Shown: positions 15,278 to 27,836 of the stretch, piece by piece
Position numbering within the stretch: position 1 is the first letter of the stretch
How the letters are laid out: each line of letters begins with the position of its first letter
Made by a program: the position numbers and the translations under genes
Source of the DNA: Cheilinus undulatus
Taxonomy: Eukaryota > Chordata > Actinopteri > Labriformes > Labridae
Length of the DNA stretch: 64,000 bases
NCBI RefSeq assembly: GCF_018320785.1
Contig: NC_054867.1
Span: 17,709,355-17,773,354, forward strand
Direction of reading: 5' to 3'
The notes under the pieces: model-generated
Databases searched by the model: none
What the model saw: the letters and a program-made list of their open reading frames with translations, nothing else
Told to the model about the DNA's origin: nothing

Positions 15278-16177
15278 CTTCTCTGAGACACACGGAGGTG
15301 TTGTGGTGCATACTGCTGCTGGTCATGTGCTATGCTGTCCAAAAGACTAATTATTTATGCCATAAAGCAAACCCATTAAACTATAAAACGCTCAATTTAA
15401 ATTCTAATACTTGTAATTTTTCATCCAGCGACACTGAACTCCCATCCTCCAGAGGGCGCTCTACCACACGCTCATCAGTAGATTTGATCATCAACAGCAT
15501 CCCGTCGACTCCAGTGAGAATGTGTTTTTTAATCATACAGGGGAAAAAAAACACAAATCAAATCACAGATTTGTTCTGAAAAGAAAGAAATACACTGAAA
15601 CATGATGCATTTTATATTTTATGTACTTTTACCTTCGTTGGTTATTCAAGCCAAACGCATTTAACATCAAAGGGATGTATGCAGACTATCAACAAACTAG
15701 ATATGAGGTCACGTGACCCAGCTGAGGCGGTCAAGACTTTTTCAGTCTATGGGTCAAAACAAAGGAGGGAGACAATACTAGAATTAAGTTTAAAAAAATA
15801 TTGTATTTGCCATATCTGAGCAAATCAAATATAAAACAAAGAATTATTAAATATACCAAATTAGTACAAATCAAAGTAAATGAAATTATCAAACATAAAC
15901 CAAGTATGAAAGCCGTGTAAGTCAGTGGGCCAGTGTGTGAGATGTCTGACTGGAATTAAAGGGCCTCTATCACCAATCTCTCTTAAGAGGAAATTTGTTC
16001 TTAAAACCCTCTTATGCAGTTTTCAAGAAGATTTGGAAATTCACCAAAGTTTTCTAACCTGTGTCATGTTCTTAGCTGAGAACAACATCTGAGAACACTC
16101 CAGAACACTCTTACCAATGTTTGAGTGCTGACATGAGGGGATAAGATGTTCAATTTAGCAGTCAGCAGCTCTCAAAT
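15278..16177. other. Intergenic, no gene seen
   Basis: Upstream flank of sec61a1. A 133-codon frame starting at 15178 overlaps the promoter region, has no recognisable domain and reads into AT-rich DNA. Nothing else was supported. Confidence 0.5.
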
Positions 16178-16586
16178 TAACCTGGCACGCCAGATGGATT
16201 TGTTTTACGCATCTATCTGGAAAACCATTCATACACAGCGTTTTGGAAAGGACAGAGGCTTTGAAAAAAAAATTCAGAGAGTGACTGGAGGAACGTTCTG
16301 TCTGTAACATCTTTACGGGCTAATCAGAACAACAAAACATGTGATGTAGCCTCAACTGAGGAGTAAATCTGTAGAGAACTATGGCAACTGTAGACATGTC
16401 AACATGACTTTTGTCATTTTATTAAAGAAAACTACTCAATGCTGTTCTTTGCTTTTCTTTTAACAGAGAAATGTCAAGTTCTGATAAAACTTAAACTTTA
16501 GCAGCACCCATTCTAATGTCTTCCGCCATATATGGCCTCTTGTTGGAACGGGAGAAACGGGCGTATCCATCTGCTTTGCAAGGTTA
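16178..16586 (+). mobile_element. RecQ-fragment TIR repeat, copy B
   Basis: Both ends are present: TAACCTGGCACGCCAGATGG on the left and CCATCTGCTTTGCAAGGTTA on the right. At about 409 bp it is shorter than copies C and D, mostly through a deletion on the right side. The coding-like part reads on the - strand: a start MAEDI, then an in-frame stop, then SELDISLLKEKQRTA, so this copy is broken. Confidence 0.75.
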
Positions 16587-16608
16587 GGTAAACATTACAT
16601 GGTCCACT

Positions 16609-17006
16609 CATGGGTGTAGCATAGGGTGGAAAAAGGGTACTGGTTACCCAGGCCCACAGTAGAAAGGGGCCCTTGAGAAACCTTCAATGAAAAGTATGTT
16701 TTTTATTTACTATTTTTTAGTAGTAGTAGTAGTAGTAGTAGTAGTACGCTCAACAGATTGAAATTTGTATCAAATAGAGTACAATACAGTACTGGGGGGC
16801 CCCTGCTCCTCCCTTAAAAATGTTCAAATGATGTAGTCCAGTGCTGCAAAATTATGCAAGTAAATTTGATTCAACCATAGTAAAAATATTGCTCATAAAT
16901 TGGGAAATTATTGTTCAAAAATACATTAAAAATGTATACATATTTGATGTTTTGCTGGACGGTTAAGGGGGTCCCTAAATCCTAAATCCCTAGCTACGCC
17001 CCTGGG
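16609..17006. mobile_element. Small TIR element (GGGTGTAGC ends)
   Basis: The left end ATGGGTGTAGCATAGGG is matched by the right end CCCTAGCTACGCCCCTGGG in inverse orientation, framing about 400 bp of non-coding DNA. A GTA-repeat microsatellite sits inside. It is probably a MITE-type relic. Confidence 0.55.
16718..16746. repeat. (TAG)n microsatellite
   Basis: Nearly ten perfect tandem TAG units. Confidence 0.95.
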
Positions 17007-17187
17007 TCCACTGTTTCTTCTTGAATACCAAAGTCACATCTTCCATTTAAATTTTTTTCCAATGAGGTGAAGGGATGAATTGAATCTGTTGTATCCCATT
17101 CTTGCTTGACTTCTTTCCTGCTTTTTTCTCCTGACTCTCCCATCTTTTTTCTCCCTTCTCTCTTTTATACCCTCTGAATCATGAATA

Positions 17188-17654
17188 CAGGTGCATTAAA
17201 AACAGAACATCATGAAAAAGTTTTCCTGTGATTTAATTACAGACTACAGTTCACAAAAAAAGTAAAATCTGCTATCTCAAAACATTAGAATATCACAAAA
17301 CATCAGTCCAAAAAAGGACTTATTATACAGAAATGTTGACTTTCTAGAAAATGATGCTCATTTATACACTCATAGTTGGTTGGAGCTCCTTTTTCACATA
17401 TTAATGCATCTATATGACGTGGCATGGAGAAAATCAATCCATGCACTGCTGGGGTGTTGTAAAGCCCAGGTTGCTCTAACAGCAGCCTTCAGACCGTCTG
17501 TATTGTTGAATCTGGTGTCTCTCATCTTCCTCTTGACATTTCCCCAGAGATTCTTTATGGGGTTAAGGTCAGACCAGTTTACTTGCCAAACAAATAAGCA
17601 AACCAGTTTCTGGTTGTTTTTTAGTTGATTCTCCCTTATTTCCCATTGTCGCAC
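17188..17654 (-). pseudogene. Tc1-like transposase remnant with one element end
   Basis: The left end carries the sequence ACAGGTGCATTAAAAACAGA with AACATCATGAAAAAGTT, a Tc1-like terminus. The - strand frame at 17394-17654 encodes a C-terminal transposase piece with WSDLNPIKNLWGNVKRK, which matches the LNPIENLW motif around the last catalytic Asp/Glu of Tc1-type DDE transposases. The element is truncated near 17650 and cannot be active. A longer relative lies at 56601-57710. Confidence 0.8.
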
Positions 17655-19289
17655 CTTTCCCCTTTATTCACACTTAACCCCTTCTATTTTTTTCTCATTT
17701 TCACCACTAGAGTTCAGTGTTGTACCAAGGGTAAACTTTACTGATTTTTGTGTGTGTGTGTTTGGGGGGTCGGGTTCTGGGTTCTCCTTTACAAAATATC
17801 AACAAAGACATAAATCAAATGATGGATGATAGTAGGTCCAGAGAGTTATACTTATCAGATGGCTGAAAGCTCCAGTTTATTTAATGTTTTTCTCCTTCAG
17901 TATGGGTCAGTGGTTAAGTGTGCCACCAGCACTGAACAGCCAAAGGTGCTCAACATCACAATCACTGACCCAGAGTTTGACGTCTACAGCATCTTTTCAT
18001 AACACACGAACACTTTGTTTTGGCCTCTTTGTTCAGTACAACATTGTGAATGAAGACCACCAACCAAAACCACAACATGCAAGTGCACATAGGTGAAGGA
18101 TAGTGGGTAGTCTGCCTCCAGATAAAGAGATATTTGTTCATGAGTTACATAATGAGCTCAGAGCTGTGAGCTAACACAAAGGTGAGGACAAACGAATACC
18201 ACACAACCCCACGCCAACCTCCGCTGCTCTCAGGCTTTGAAAAAACTCGCTGGATTCAAGATCTAGTGTGCTTTTTTAATAACTTTTGGAGGCCCCCCTG
18301 CTGCTTTGTTGTGATGCTTTATGAAAAGAGGGAATTTATTTCTGAAAATCAGTCTCAGTGCAAATAATTAATTTGAATAGTCCCTCTGATAAAACATTTT
18401 TGAATAATAGGAAAATGTCTCCTTACAGTGGAGTGTTTTCTCATGTGTACATTTGGAGGTCACTGTCTGTACACAACAGTCTCTTATGTAAACGCACCAG
18501 TGTATCATTGCTGGACTGATACGTGGACTGAGGACTGCTTTAAACCATGAGAAAGACTAGCTAAAAATATATATTTGTTAACTAAAAACTGACAAAGGTA
18601 AGTTTAGTCTTCACAGAAAAATAAAGCAGCACAGTATGCAGGAGGAGAATTTTTGTTGTCTGGAGTTGTTCCCTACAGGGAAGATCTGCTTCCCTTCACA
18701 TTGCACCAAAAACAAGGGTCTTACAATGCTGAAATTCACTTCAAATATACTTGAATACACATAAACAGCATTGTTAACCTCAAATGGCTAAAGAAAAACA
18801 GCCCCAAAGCTTGAGGCTGCCCCAGCCATACTTCATCATGGGTAAAGTATTCTTCATGTCTGGCTATGGGGATGGCAAGATGGAAGCCTTTCTTATAAAG
18901 AAAAACTTCAAAGCTCTGCTAAATTTTGCATGCACATGTACAAAACATAGATCAATCAAACGTGTTACAGTCTAATGAGACCAAAGCTGAACTTTTTGAA
19001 ACACAGTCTGGCTGCAGACTTTACATCTCTGACGACGACTTTCACGGACAGTTTAGACACCGTTCTTCCACCAGAACGGAACTGCCGTACTTTGCCGGTG
19101 CAACATATTTCAAATTTTGATTTTCTTTTTAAATTCAGCTTTATTCATAAACAAAGTTTGGCAGTTACATTTATGAAATAGCCACATTGCTAACATTACA
19201 GGCCAGGCAACATCACATTAATAAAGCAAAAAGAAAATCGGAGATCTAATCCGGGATTGAATAATGTGTTGATCTGTTTTAGAAGTAGA
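17655..19289. other. Intergenic with a Tc1-like relic
   Basis: No gene seen. Between about 18784 and 19010 the sequence contains a typical Tc1-derived phrase (TAATGAGACCAAAGCTGAAC followed by TTTTTGAA) and rearranged neighbouring pieces; it is a decayed internal fragment with no complete frame. Confidence 0.45.
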
Positions 19290-19610
19290 CACATAAATGG
19301 TAGCTCGCTTTAGCTTCATTAGCTTTAACTAAAGCTAACGAAGCTACACTATCTACGCAATTAATGTTACTACATAAGCCAATGTAGCTAAGTTAGCTTT
19401 AGCGAAGTTGGCTTTAGCAAAAAGCTAGATAGACAATGAAGCTACATTTGCCTACATAGCTGCTTTGTGAACTTAGGTCTAGCAACATTAGCTACATTAC
19501 CTACATAGCTACGTTAGCAAAGTTAGCTTTAGCAAAAGGTTACATAGACATTGAAGCTAAGTTTGCCTGCATAGCTGCTGTGTGCGCTTAGATCGAAATT
19601 CCTTTTTGGT
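19290..19610. repeat. Degenerate tandem repeat, about 115-bp period
   Basis: Two diverged units are visible: GCTTTAGCAAAAAGCTAGAT at 19411 and GCTTTAGCAAAAGGTTACAT at 19526, each followed by a GAAGCTA segment, a CATAGCTGCT segment and a CTTAG segment. Both are built from smaller GCTA/TAGC motifs. Similar CTACATAGCT words recur up to about 20000. Confidence 0.7.
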
Positions 19611-20755
19611 TTACTGTCCAGTTTTTGATGACTTAAGGGATTTACTTTTTAGAACGTCCTTGATTAATGCTGACTTTTTCTGACTTGATGAGTATGAAAA
19701 AAAATGAGTTCTGTTTCAGAAAAGGAACCTTTGCTATAGCAGATTTTATCTGTAAAGCCTGGGAGAAAAGTCTTGTGTATTGTTTACTACTGAGCTGAGA
19801 AAAGATCTCGCACCTTTGTAATTGTAATGAATTTAACTTTATGTAAAACACTGCAATTGTATTTCTGGTGTCTTATAAACACATGAGTGTTGGGCTCTTT
19901 TTGTGCATTACATGTAAATAGAGCACAATCAATCAACATTAGCCTAATTACCTACATAGCTGTGTTAGCAACATTATCTTCATTACTTATGCAGCTAACA
20001 GAGCTGTGTGAGCATGGTTAGGAAGCATCATGTTTTGGGGATGATTTTCTAATAATAGTCACTTTTCAGGAAACTTTAACACTTGACTTCAGAACTTTTG
20101 CAGATGAGAAACCATTTTATCAATGTGTGCATGTTCAGAGTGAAGACTACATAACATTGGTCCATACAAAACCAGAGTTATTCATCCTCTGAGTAATGTT
20201 GTGCAGAATGCCGCAGACAAAATCTGCCTGAAGGAAGGGGAGCTGGAATGTTACATGGTTAAAGTCTGGTCAGATCATTTGTGTCTGTCCCGGATGATTC
20301 ACAGTTTGTTTCTCACTCAGATCATCTGAAAGGTCTAAATGTAAACAACAAAGTGCTTGTGTCAGTTTTGAGGCCTAAGTGTGCCTGACTTTAGCTGGTC
20401 TGTAAACTATTTTATCAGCAGATGAGTTAATATTCTTGTTCTTTATCAATGACTCATTAAAATGTACAAAACAAACAGATGTGTCTTTGTATGCACCTTT
20501 TGGGATTTTAGTCATTCTTTTTAGGGACTTTGGGATGAAAACCAATCGATGATGCACCCTTACCTCTTTTTGTGTTTGTAAAACTTTGTTTTATCTGCAG
20601 GATTACCATCACATTACTTTTCCTCAGTATGGATTCTGAGATATTCAGCATCTGGGAAATATATTTAACAAATACATGAATATAAAACACCAGTCTATGG
20701 GGTACCTTTTACAAAAACTTAATGACATTGTTTAAACATATGTTTATCTCAATTT
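19611..20755. other. Intergenic, no feature supported
   Basis: Short open frames only; no splice-flanked exon or domain was recognised. Confidence 0.45.
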
Positions 20756-21380
20756 TTAACATATTTAGCTAATTTCACATACATTCAAGACATAAAACAT
20801 AAAAAAATGTTGTTTAAACAAAAAACCTAAATGTTAACCAACATAAAAGAAATCACAATGTAATATCTAAATCAAAATACTATATCCAAATCTAAATGTA
20901 TCAAAATCTAAAACTTATCAAAATTTCATTGTTTTGTCTACACCTAAATGTTCAATTTAAATCTAATCATAATATGTAAACCTAAATATCCCGTATAAAT
21001 CTAAATGTTTTATCTACACTTAATGTTATATTTAAATCTAAATATTATATATAAATAAAAATATTGTAAATAGGTATTTATGTTTTCTCTACAGCTTGTT
21101 ACATGTAAATCTTAATGTTTTATCTAAATCCAATTTTATCTACACCTTAATTTACATTGAAATCTAGATATTAGTTATAAATCTAAATGTGTTATCTAAA
21201 CCTCAATTTGAAATCTGAATTTGAACATTCTATCTAAACCAAATGTTACTTTTAAAACTAAATGTCACAACTTGACTTAATTATGTCTAAATCTAAATAT
21301 ATTTAAACCTGGCAGCTAAACTTAAAAATAAATGGCAAATCTTAATCTAAATTTTATATCTAAATAAAAATATTCTATCC
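20756..21380. repeat. AT-rich degenerate array of AAATCTAAATGTT units
   Basis: Words such as AAATCTAAATGTTTTATCTA recur every 15-30 bases with irregular spacing over about 600 bases. It looks like a decayed minisatellite or simple-sequence expansion and has no coding potential. Confidence 0.65.
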
Positions 21381-23476
21381 ACATAGCACAAAAGTCAATT
21401 TTTTTTTCATGTATCAGGGCTTTTTTAAGTAACACCCTCAGTTTAGGGGTTAGTCAGATACTAGAGGGCAGGGGCAGTGGTGCTAGTGAATAATAGCATC
21501 CAAAGGAAGTTTAAAGGACTGACAAAGATTATCTATCATATTAGCTGAATTTCATAATAAATTTATCTCTTTGTCTGGCTCTTGTCCATCACTGTGGGCA
21601 GCAGTGATTTCATTTTGTAACAAAAAAATGTCTCACAATGCTCTCTGTATTTACTGTATCTATCTATTCTCCAACATTAATCCCAAACTGCTGTAATCCT
21701 GACTAATCCAATTGTGGCTTGGCATGAAATGTGAGTCCTAGTAACACCCATGAAGTGATCCAGGAGGGCAGAAAGTCTTCTTTTATTTCACCTTCATGGA
21801 TAAGCTGTGAATAAAGAGTTTGTTTAGTGTTAATCTGTGCCTCTGATGGTTCATTATAGTAATTAAGAGGTCAGTGTAAATGAGTGTGACAGAGCTGGCT
21901 GGCGTGCTATGAGTACTGCAGGGGCCTCAGGCCAGCTGGAAGCCTGACGCCTGGTCCACAGCGTCACAGCCACGGTTATGTAAGCCTCTAATTACAACTT
22001 GGCTTCATTTAGCTCTCTTTGCTTGGTCCATCCTGTTTGTTGGTGTGAATGAACAAACAGCCCTCATAACGTGTTGTTAAAAGTTCTTATAAACAGTTAA
22101 GTTATTCTATGAAGTGATTAAAGTGCACCTGTTAGTGTTGGTACAGTTTAGCTGCTGCTGGTTCCTGTGTATGTGTGACAGCAGGATGAAATGAGACAGA
22201 AGGGATTTTATGAACTCAGTGCTTTAGGATAGAATGGGGTTAAAGCATGCTTTTAACTTCCTCTGATAGATAATCACTGGCTCTGTTATGTCATGACATT
22301 TTTTCTGATTATTTCAGTTTCATCTTTCCTGGAAGCATTTCATTTTTTATCATAAAGTTTTTCAAAGATGTTTATCAAAAAAGCATATATCTTAAAATAC
22401 TGTGCTGCTATACATTTTAATTCCATAAAAGCTGGGATGTTGTGTAAAAAGGTTGAACAAATATCTTCATATTTTAGTTATGATTTTTGTGGCGCTTAAG
22501 GCAGGACTGACAGATACATCAGCTTAAAGTGTTTTTCTTTATTCATCCTCATTCCTTAAACTTTAAAGTGTTTTAAGGACTTAAGTTTTAGGTCTGAACT
22601 AGTGATAAGTAATGTAACATGGTTGTCCACAACAAGAACAATGGAGCTCTTGGCCTCTGTGTCTGACAACAGCAAGGTCTTAAATGAAGATAATCATAGT
22701 CTGTCCTGAACAACTAATTGTTTCAAACTGCAGAATACTCTGTCAGAAGTAAAGATATAATTGTATTTAGAAATGCTATCAGCTAATAAGTAAAATCATT
22801 ATTGGTTCACGCTTAAATATTTCAACAACTTTTGCACTGGTTGCTTTGATTTTTAGTTAACATGTTTTATTGACTATCAGCTCCAGGTACTTTGTACTCC
22901 ATGATCATTTACAGACACTATCATGTTAAAATAAGTAAAGTTGACTTGAGGTTTTGTTGTTAGCCTCATTCAGCTGTTAGCATGCTGTAGTCTGACTTCA
23001 GTTTAATGCCATATCTTTATGTGGAGTGGCACAATGGCCTGCTTAGATGAATTTGTGTGATAGTTTAATCAGGGCAGAAAATTAGAGCTTAATGTATAAA
23101 TAGACCCTTTGTTCAAACGAGGGTGGCCACGGCTAAAATTAAATGCCGGTATTTAGTATAATTGATGCCACTGTGTGGCAATGAAAATAGAAGGAAACCT
23201 TAGCACGAGCTTACAGCAGGGATGTGCAACTTTAGTTACCAAGAGAATCACATTAGTCTATTCTTACTGCCAGAGAACACACCGGTTAAATCAGCAGAAT
23301 ACTTTTAAGAAAATTATATTGACTTGTACTATAAAAAAAGTAGGAAATATAGGGCTATTTTCAGAATTTATTGTACCATCATTCAAATTCTTAAAGTCAT
23401 TTGATAATAGCTCTGTTCAATGTAATGAACCAAACCAGTGGTGGATTCATTGTTTGAGAGGCATGGGCAAAAAGAC
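21381..23476. other. Intergenic, no gene seen
   Basis: Contains a short terminal-like piece (TTCCATAAAAGCTGGGATGT, near 22421) related to the element at 48073-49140, and a repeat segment at 22528-22604 that recurs at 56516-56586. Otherwise nothing was recognised. Confidence 0.45.
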
Positions 23477-24046
23477 TAACCTGGCATGCCAGATGGATTT
23501 GTTTCACACATCCATCTGGTAAACCACCCACAGACAGCGTTTAGAAAAGGGCAGAGCCTTTGAAAAAAATTCAGAGGGTGATTAGATGAATGTTCTGTCT
23601 GTCACATCTTTACGGGCCAATCAGAGCAACAAAACACGTGACTAGCCACTACCGAGGAGCGCCCCTACAGAAAGAGTAAACTCCATAGAGAGCTGCATAA
23701 CGTGAAACATGGCGACTGTGGACATGTCAGTACATGACTTTTGTTGTTTTTGAAAACAACTCAGTGCTGTTCTTTGTTCTTCTACTAACAAAGAAATGTC
23801 GTCAAGTTCTGATAAAACTGGCCCTTTAGCCGCATCCATGCTAATCTCCTCCGCCATAATTGTACTGTCCTCTTGTAGTTGCTTGTTTATGTCTCGACTC
23901 CTCCACGCCTGAGAGTACTGCCCCTTATCACTGATTGGTCCTTTCATATTTCTAACCGGGCCCAAACAGTTCAGATGGGAGCTTTGCAAGATGGATTTGC
24001 CCGTAAGAAACAAGGAAACGGCGTATCCATCTGCTTTGAAAGGTTA
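23477..24046 (+). mobile_element. RecQ-fragment TIR repeat, copy C
   Basis: Full-length-looking copy of about 570 bp. The left end is TAACCTGGCATGCCAGATGG and the right end CCATCTGCTTTGAAAGGTTA. On the - strand it holds CCAAT-type sequence, then a start codon and the frame MAEEISMDAA, KGPVLSELDDISLLVEEQ, RTALSCF, without a stop for the whole helicase-like part. A neighbouring copy in opposite orientation (24272-24825) makes a large inverted pair. Confidence 0.8.
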
Positions 24047-24271
24047 CAAAAAGATATCTGATGTATGCAGTGGAGAGCCAGCACTCAAAAAGTTTTCCAA
24101 CATGTATGATGAAAGAGTTTAAAGTTAGGGTAAAAAGTTGTGCCACAGAGTGTCACAGACAAGTATAGTTGCTCTGCATAATTTAACGAGTTTTAAGTTA
24201 AAATTGGCAAAAAATGACTGCTTGCTCACTTTGAAGAATTTCATGTTTCACCCAGAGAGCATTATGTGTTT

Positions 24272-24825
24272 TAACCTTGCAAAGCAGATGGATTTGCCCT
24301 TTCCCGTGTTTCTCACTGTTGAATCCATCCTGCAAAGCTCCCATCTGAGCAGATTGGGCCCTGTAAGAAAGTGACAGAACCAATCAGGAGTAAGAGGCAG
24401 TACTTTCAGGTGCGGCACAGTCGTGGCATAAACATGCAGTGAAAAGAGGCCGGTGCAATTATGGTGGAAGACATTAGCATGGATGCTGCTAAAGCACCAG
24501 TTTTATCAGAACTTGACAACATTTCTTCGTTAAAAGAAGAACAAAGAACAGCATCGAGTTGTTTTCTTTTCAAAAACGACAAAAGTCTTGAACTGACATG
24601 TCTACAGTCACCATGGTTCACGTTATGCAGTTCTGTATGTAGTTTTATTCCTCTGCACACCTATGAGGTCACGTGTTTTGTTGCTCTGATTGGCCCATAA
24701 AGATTCATCCAATCAGCCTCAGTCAATCAGTTTTTTTTTCAAAGGCTCTGCCCGTTCCCAAATGCTGTCTATGGGAGGTTTTCCTGATGGGTGTGTGAAA
24801 CAAATCCATCTGGTGTGTCAGGCTA
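24272..24825 (-). mobile_element. RecQ-fragment TIR repeat, copy D
   Basis: Inverted relative to copy C. It begins TAACCTTGCAAAGCAGATGG and ends with the complement of the left terminus near 24825, about 554 bp. The coding-like part reads on the + strand from 24461: MVEDISMDAA, KAPVLSELDNISSLKEEQ, RTASSCF. Differences from copy C within this part are mainly substitutions and whole-codon changes. Confidence 0.8.
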
Positions 24826-26588
24826 TCTATGTTTGGCACTTTTTTGCAATATAAGCTTCGGCTACTGGCTATGTGTGCTTCCGCTTCAGTGTATCAACAA
24901 TATGTTTACCTTCTGAAAACCTATCAGCTATAGAAGTAGACAACTGAGTCAAAATAACTAGTTTGAGCTTAATTTGGCATATTAAAGCCTGCAGACAGAA
25001 ACCCACCTAGTCTTAAAGCTCAGGACAGAGGGTTTGGAGTCAATAAAATCAATCACTAAAAAATAGTAAGAGCTTGACATTAACATGTTAAACATTCATG
25101 CAAACAACATTTTTATATTTGTAATAAATTAAAAATCCAATCATTTTAGAGAGAATTTTTTCTTTATGTAATTTTTTAAATTTAGAATAAAACATCATAA
25201 AAATACAAGTGGAATAAACACATGTTGTTGGCACTGTGCAAAAAAAAAAAAAAAAAAAAAAAAATCCAGACGCACAATGGGAGGCTGTGACCAAACCAGC
25301 TGTCACACAAATACAGCCCCTTAGAGGAGCCATGTGAATTAATCTGTTTCATAAATTCCTGCTATATCTCTCCATATCACAGTGTCCTTACATTTAAGCA
25401 TGGCTGTTAATAAAAACTGGACTGTGAACTACTCTCCACGGATGCTTCATTGATGAGCAAACTTCAGTCAAATTACAGACAGATTTCTAAACAGGTTAGG
25501 AGATTAATCTTCACAGATGCATCAGATTATCCATGGCACATATGCTTTTCACAGCATAATCTGAAGGAGAAATGTGTCTCACACTCTTTCATCTCGCCCT
25601 CATTTCGTTATTGACCTGTTTATGTAACTGCCTGTAGAGCTTGTCACCACCATGTCAACTCAATTCAGCACCTGTCAAGAGGCAGGGCTGCATTTGCGAC
25701 TTATTCTGCTCTCTGTCTTTTTATGGGAGTGAATCCCTCCATAATATTGCTTTCCTTACTATATTCTACAGACAACATCATCTTTTTTTGACATTTTGGC
25801 TGTTCAGCCCAATAAGCATCCCTTTTAATCAGTTTTTAAAATAAACTTTAGTGCATTGAAATAGAGATGATGCACAAAGAGGTCCTATGACTGGCTTCGT
25901 GCTGTCTTCTATAAATAGAGAAAACTGAATAGTGCAATGTACCTTGGCCTCAGCAGTGCTGACCGGTTTGAAACGCCACTCTGTTTTCAAGCCTGAGGCA
26001 GCACCATCCACTGCATGCTTGTAAACCAGATTGCGTGACAGACAATGGGGCTCTTCTCAGATGGCAGTGTACTGAGCAAAATGCAATGGGACATGGTGCA
26101 GTGGATTACAATGTAAGAGCCATAAAATAGTTTTGACTGCACTCTCACAGACTGTATTTTCCATGACTCTCTTAAGCAAAAACTTAAAAAATGGGATGGG
26201 TCTTTGCGATATCTGTGACCATGTGTTGTTTTTGTTTGTGTCAGTGATAGCATCAGAAAGACAAAGGATGGACGACTCATGCAACCAGAGGCTGGGAAGT
26301 AAATCAGTAACCATGCAAACATTCACAAGCTGTGATAATTTCACACACAAACAAACAAACAAAATACAAACAGACACAGCACTGTTTTTCTTGATGTTTC
26401 TGTGTCGTGTTGTGTATCTGTTTGATTGACAGTCAGAGACAAGTCCTATAAGCGTCACATAGCTGAGGGGAAAGTGGATCTGAAATATATAAAAGTCTGG
26501 ACTGTCCTCCATAGACAGAGAGGAGGACAGAGAAGTAGCAGAATAGAAAGAGTTATTTCAACAGCATAATAAAGAAGGTCAAATGAGG
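24826..26588. other. Intergenic, no gene seen
   Basis: Contains a 25-base A run at 25240-25264. The - strand frame at 26057-26512 (151 codons) and the + frame across it are low-complexity and lack splice context or domains. Confidence 0.45.
25240..25264. repeat. Poly(A) run
   Basis: 25 consecutive A residues. No retroposed gene body was recognised immediately to the left, so it is listed as simple sequence. Confidence 0.95.
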
Positions 26589-27836
26589 CGTGTCTATATA
26601 AAGTATTAACCCCTTGATGTTTTACCCTTTTAGTGATTTTATAAACCAAACATGGTCAATATTGTTTGGATATTTTTTAACCTAAAAAAAACCTTCTTTA
26701 ATGTCAGAGTGAAAACAGTAACAAAGAAGTGTTAATTAGATAAAGATATTTAAGGTAAAATAAGGGACCTTATAAATATTCAGCCCCTTTAAAAGTGACT
26801 GACCAAATTCAACAGAGATCCAGCCAATTGGTGCTAGAAGTCTCACAATTAGTGAAATGAGGATCACCTGAGTGCAGTGAATGTGTCTCAGGTGATTGTA
26901 TTATGAGGATGCCTGTGTCTGGAAGGTCCAGTCACTGGTTAATTAGTATTCATGACTACCATTACACCATGAAGACAAAAGAACACTCAAAGCAACACAG
27001 AGGAAAAATTTATAGAGACGTATGAGTCAGGGGATGGATACAACAAATTTCCAAGGCACTGATCATCCCCTGAAGTCCAGTTAAATCCAAGAAATCAAGA
27101 AATGGATGGAATATGTAATTCTGCCTAGATCAGGCTGTCTTCATAAACTGAGTGATTGTGCAAGAAGTAGATTAAAGAGAAAGTCCACAGAGACACCTAT
27201 GACTACTCTGAAGGAGTTGCAAGCTTCAGCACTTGAGATGGGAGAGACTCTGCATACAACAACTGTTGCCTGGCCTCCTCGCCAGTCAGTGACAAAGAGA
27301 CAGCCACTGTTGAAGAAAACTCATATTAATCTCAACAAGAGTTCACCAGTAGGGATGTGGGAGACTCCATCGTCAAGCGGGAGAAAGTTCTTTGGTCTGA
27401 TGAGACCAAAACTATACTTTTGGTCATTATACAATACGCTGTCTTTGGCAGACACCAAACACATCGACTTAAACACACCAAAGTGGCTTTCATGCTCAAT
27501 CCCTGTGCAACCTGACAGAGCTTGAGCAGTTTTGCAAAGAAGAATGGAGTAGAACTGCAGTGTCCAGATGTGCAAGCCTGGTTGAAACATATCCAAACAG
27601 ACAGTGCTGTGATAGCCAAAGGGGACTCTATTAAATACTGACTTGAAGGGAGTGACTATTTATGCAGTCATTTATTTTACATTACATGGTTTTATCTAAT
27701 TGGCATTTCTTTGTAGAAATCTGTCATTAAAGAGGGTTTTTGTCAACATAAAGTAAATTATATTGTCAACCATTACTGATTTATAAAATCAATAGGGTTA
27801 AACATCCAAAGCGGTGAAACCTTTTTATAGGCACTG
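26589..27836 (+). mobile_element. Tc1-like DNA transposon, degenerate, both ends present
   Basis: About 1.25 kb. The left end (GTGTCTATATAAAGTATTAA, then CCCTTGATGTTTTACCC and AGTGATTTTATAAA) is the inverted counterpart of the right end (TTTATAAAATCAATAGGGTT, then AAACATCC and CCTTTTTATAGGCACTG). The interior holds the Tc1-derived phrase TTTGGTCTGATGAGACCAAA near 27391, and a 139-codon open frame at 27106-27525 without an intact DDE catalytic set. Size and structure fit a Tc1/mariner element that has lost its transposase. Single ends or halves occur at 384, 5859 and 52560. Confidence 0.75.

Noticed and set aside
15178-15579. 133-codon + strand frame upstream of sec61a1
   Set aside because: Overlaps the promoter and AT-rich flank, has no splice or domain support and is low-complexity at its end.
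25240-25264. Poly(A) run as the tail of a processed pseudogene
   Set aside because: No coding remnant was found on the upstream side.
26057-26512. 151-codon - strand frame
   Set aside because: Cys/Leu/Ser-rich chance frame overlapped by an antisense frame; no family resemblance.
27106-27525. 139-codon + strand frame as a possible gene
   Set aside because: Lies inside the Tc1-like element and lacks an intact transposase catalytic set.
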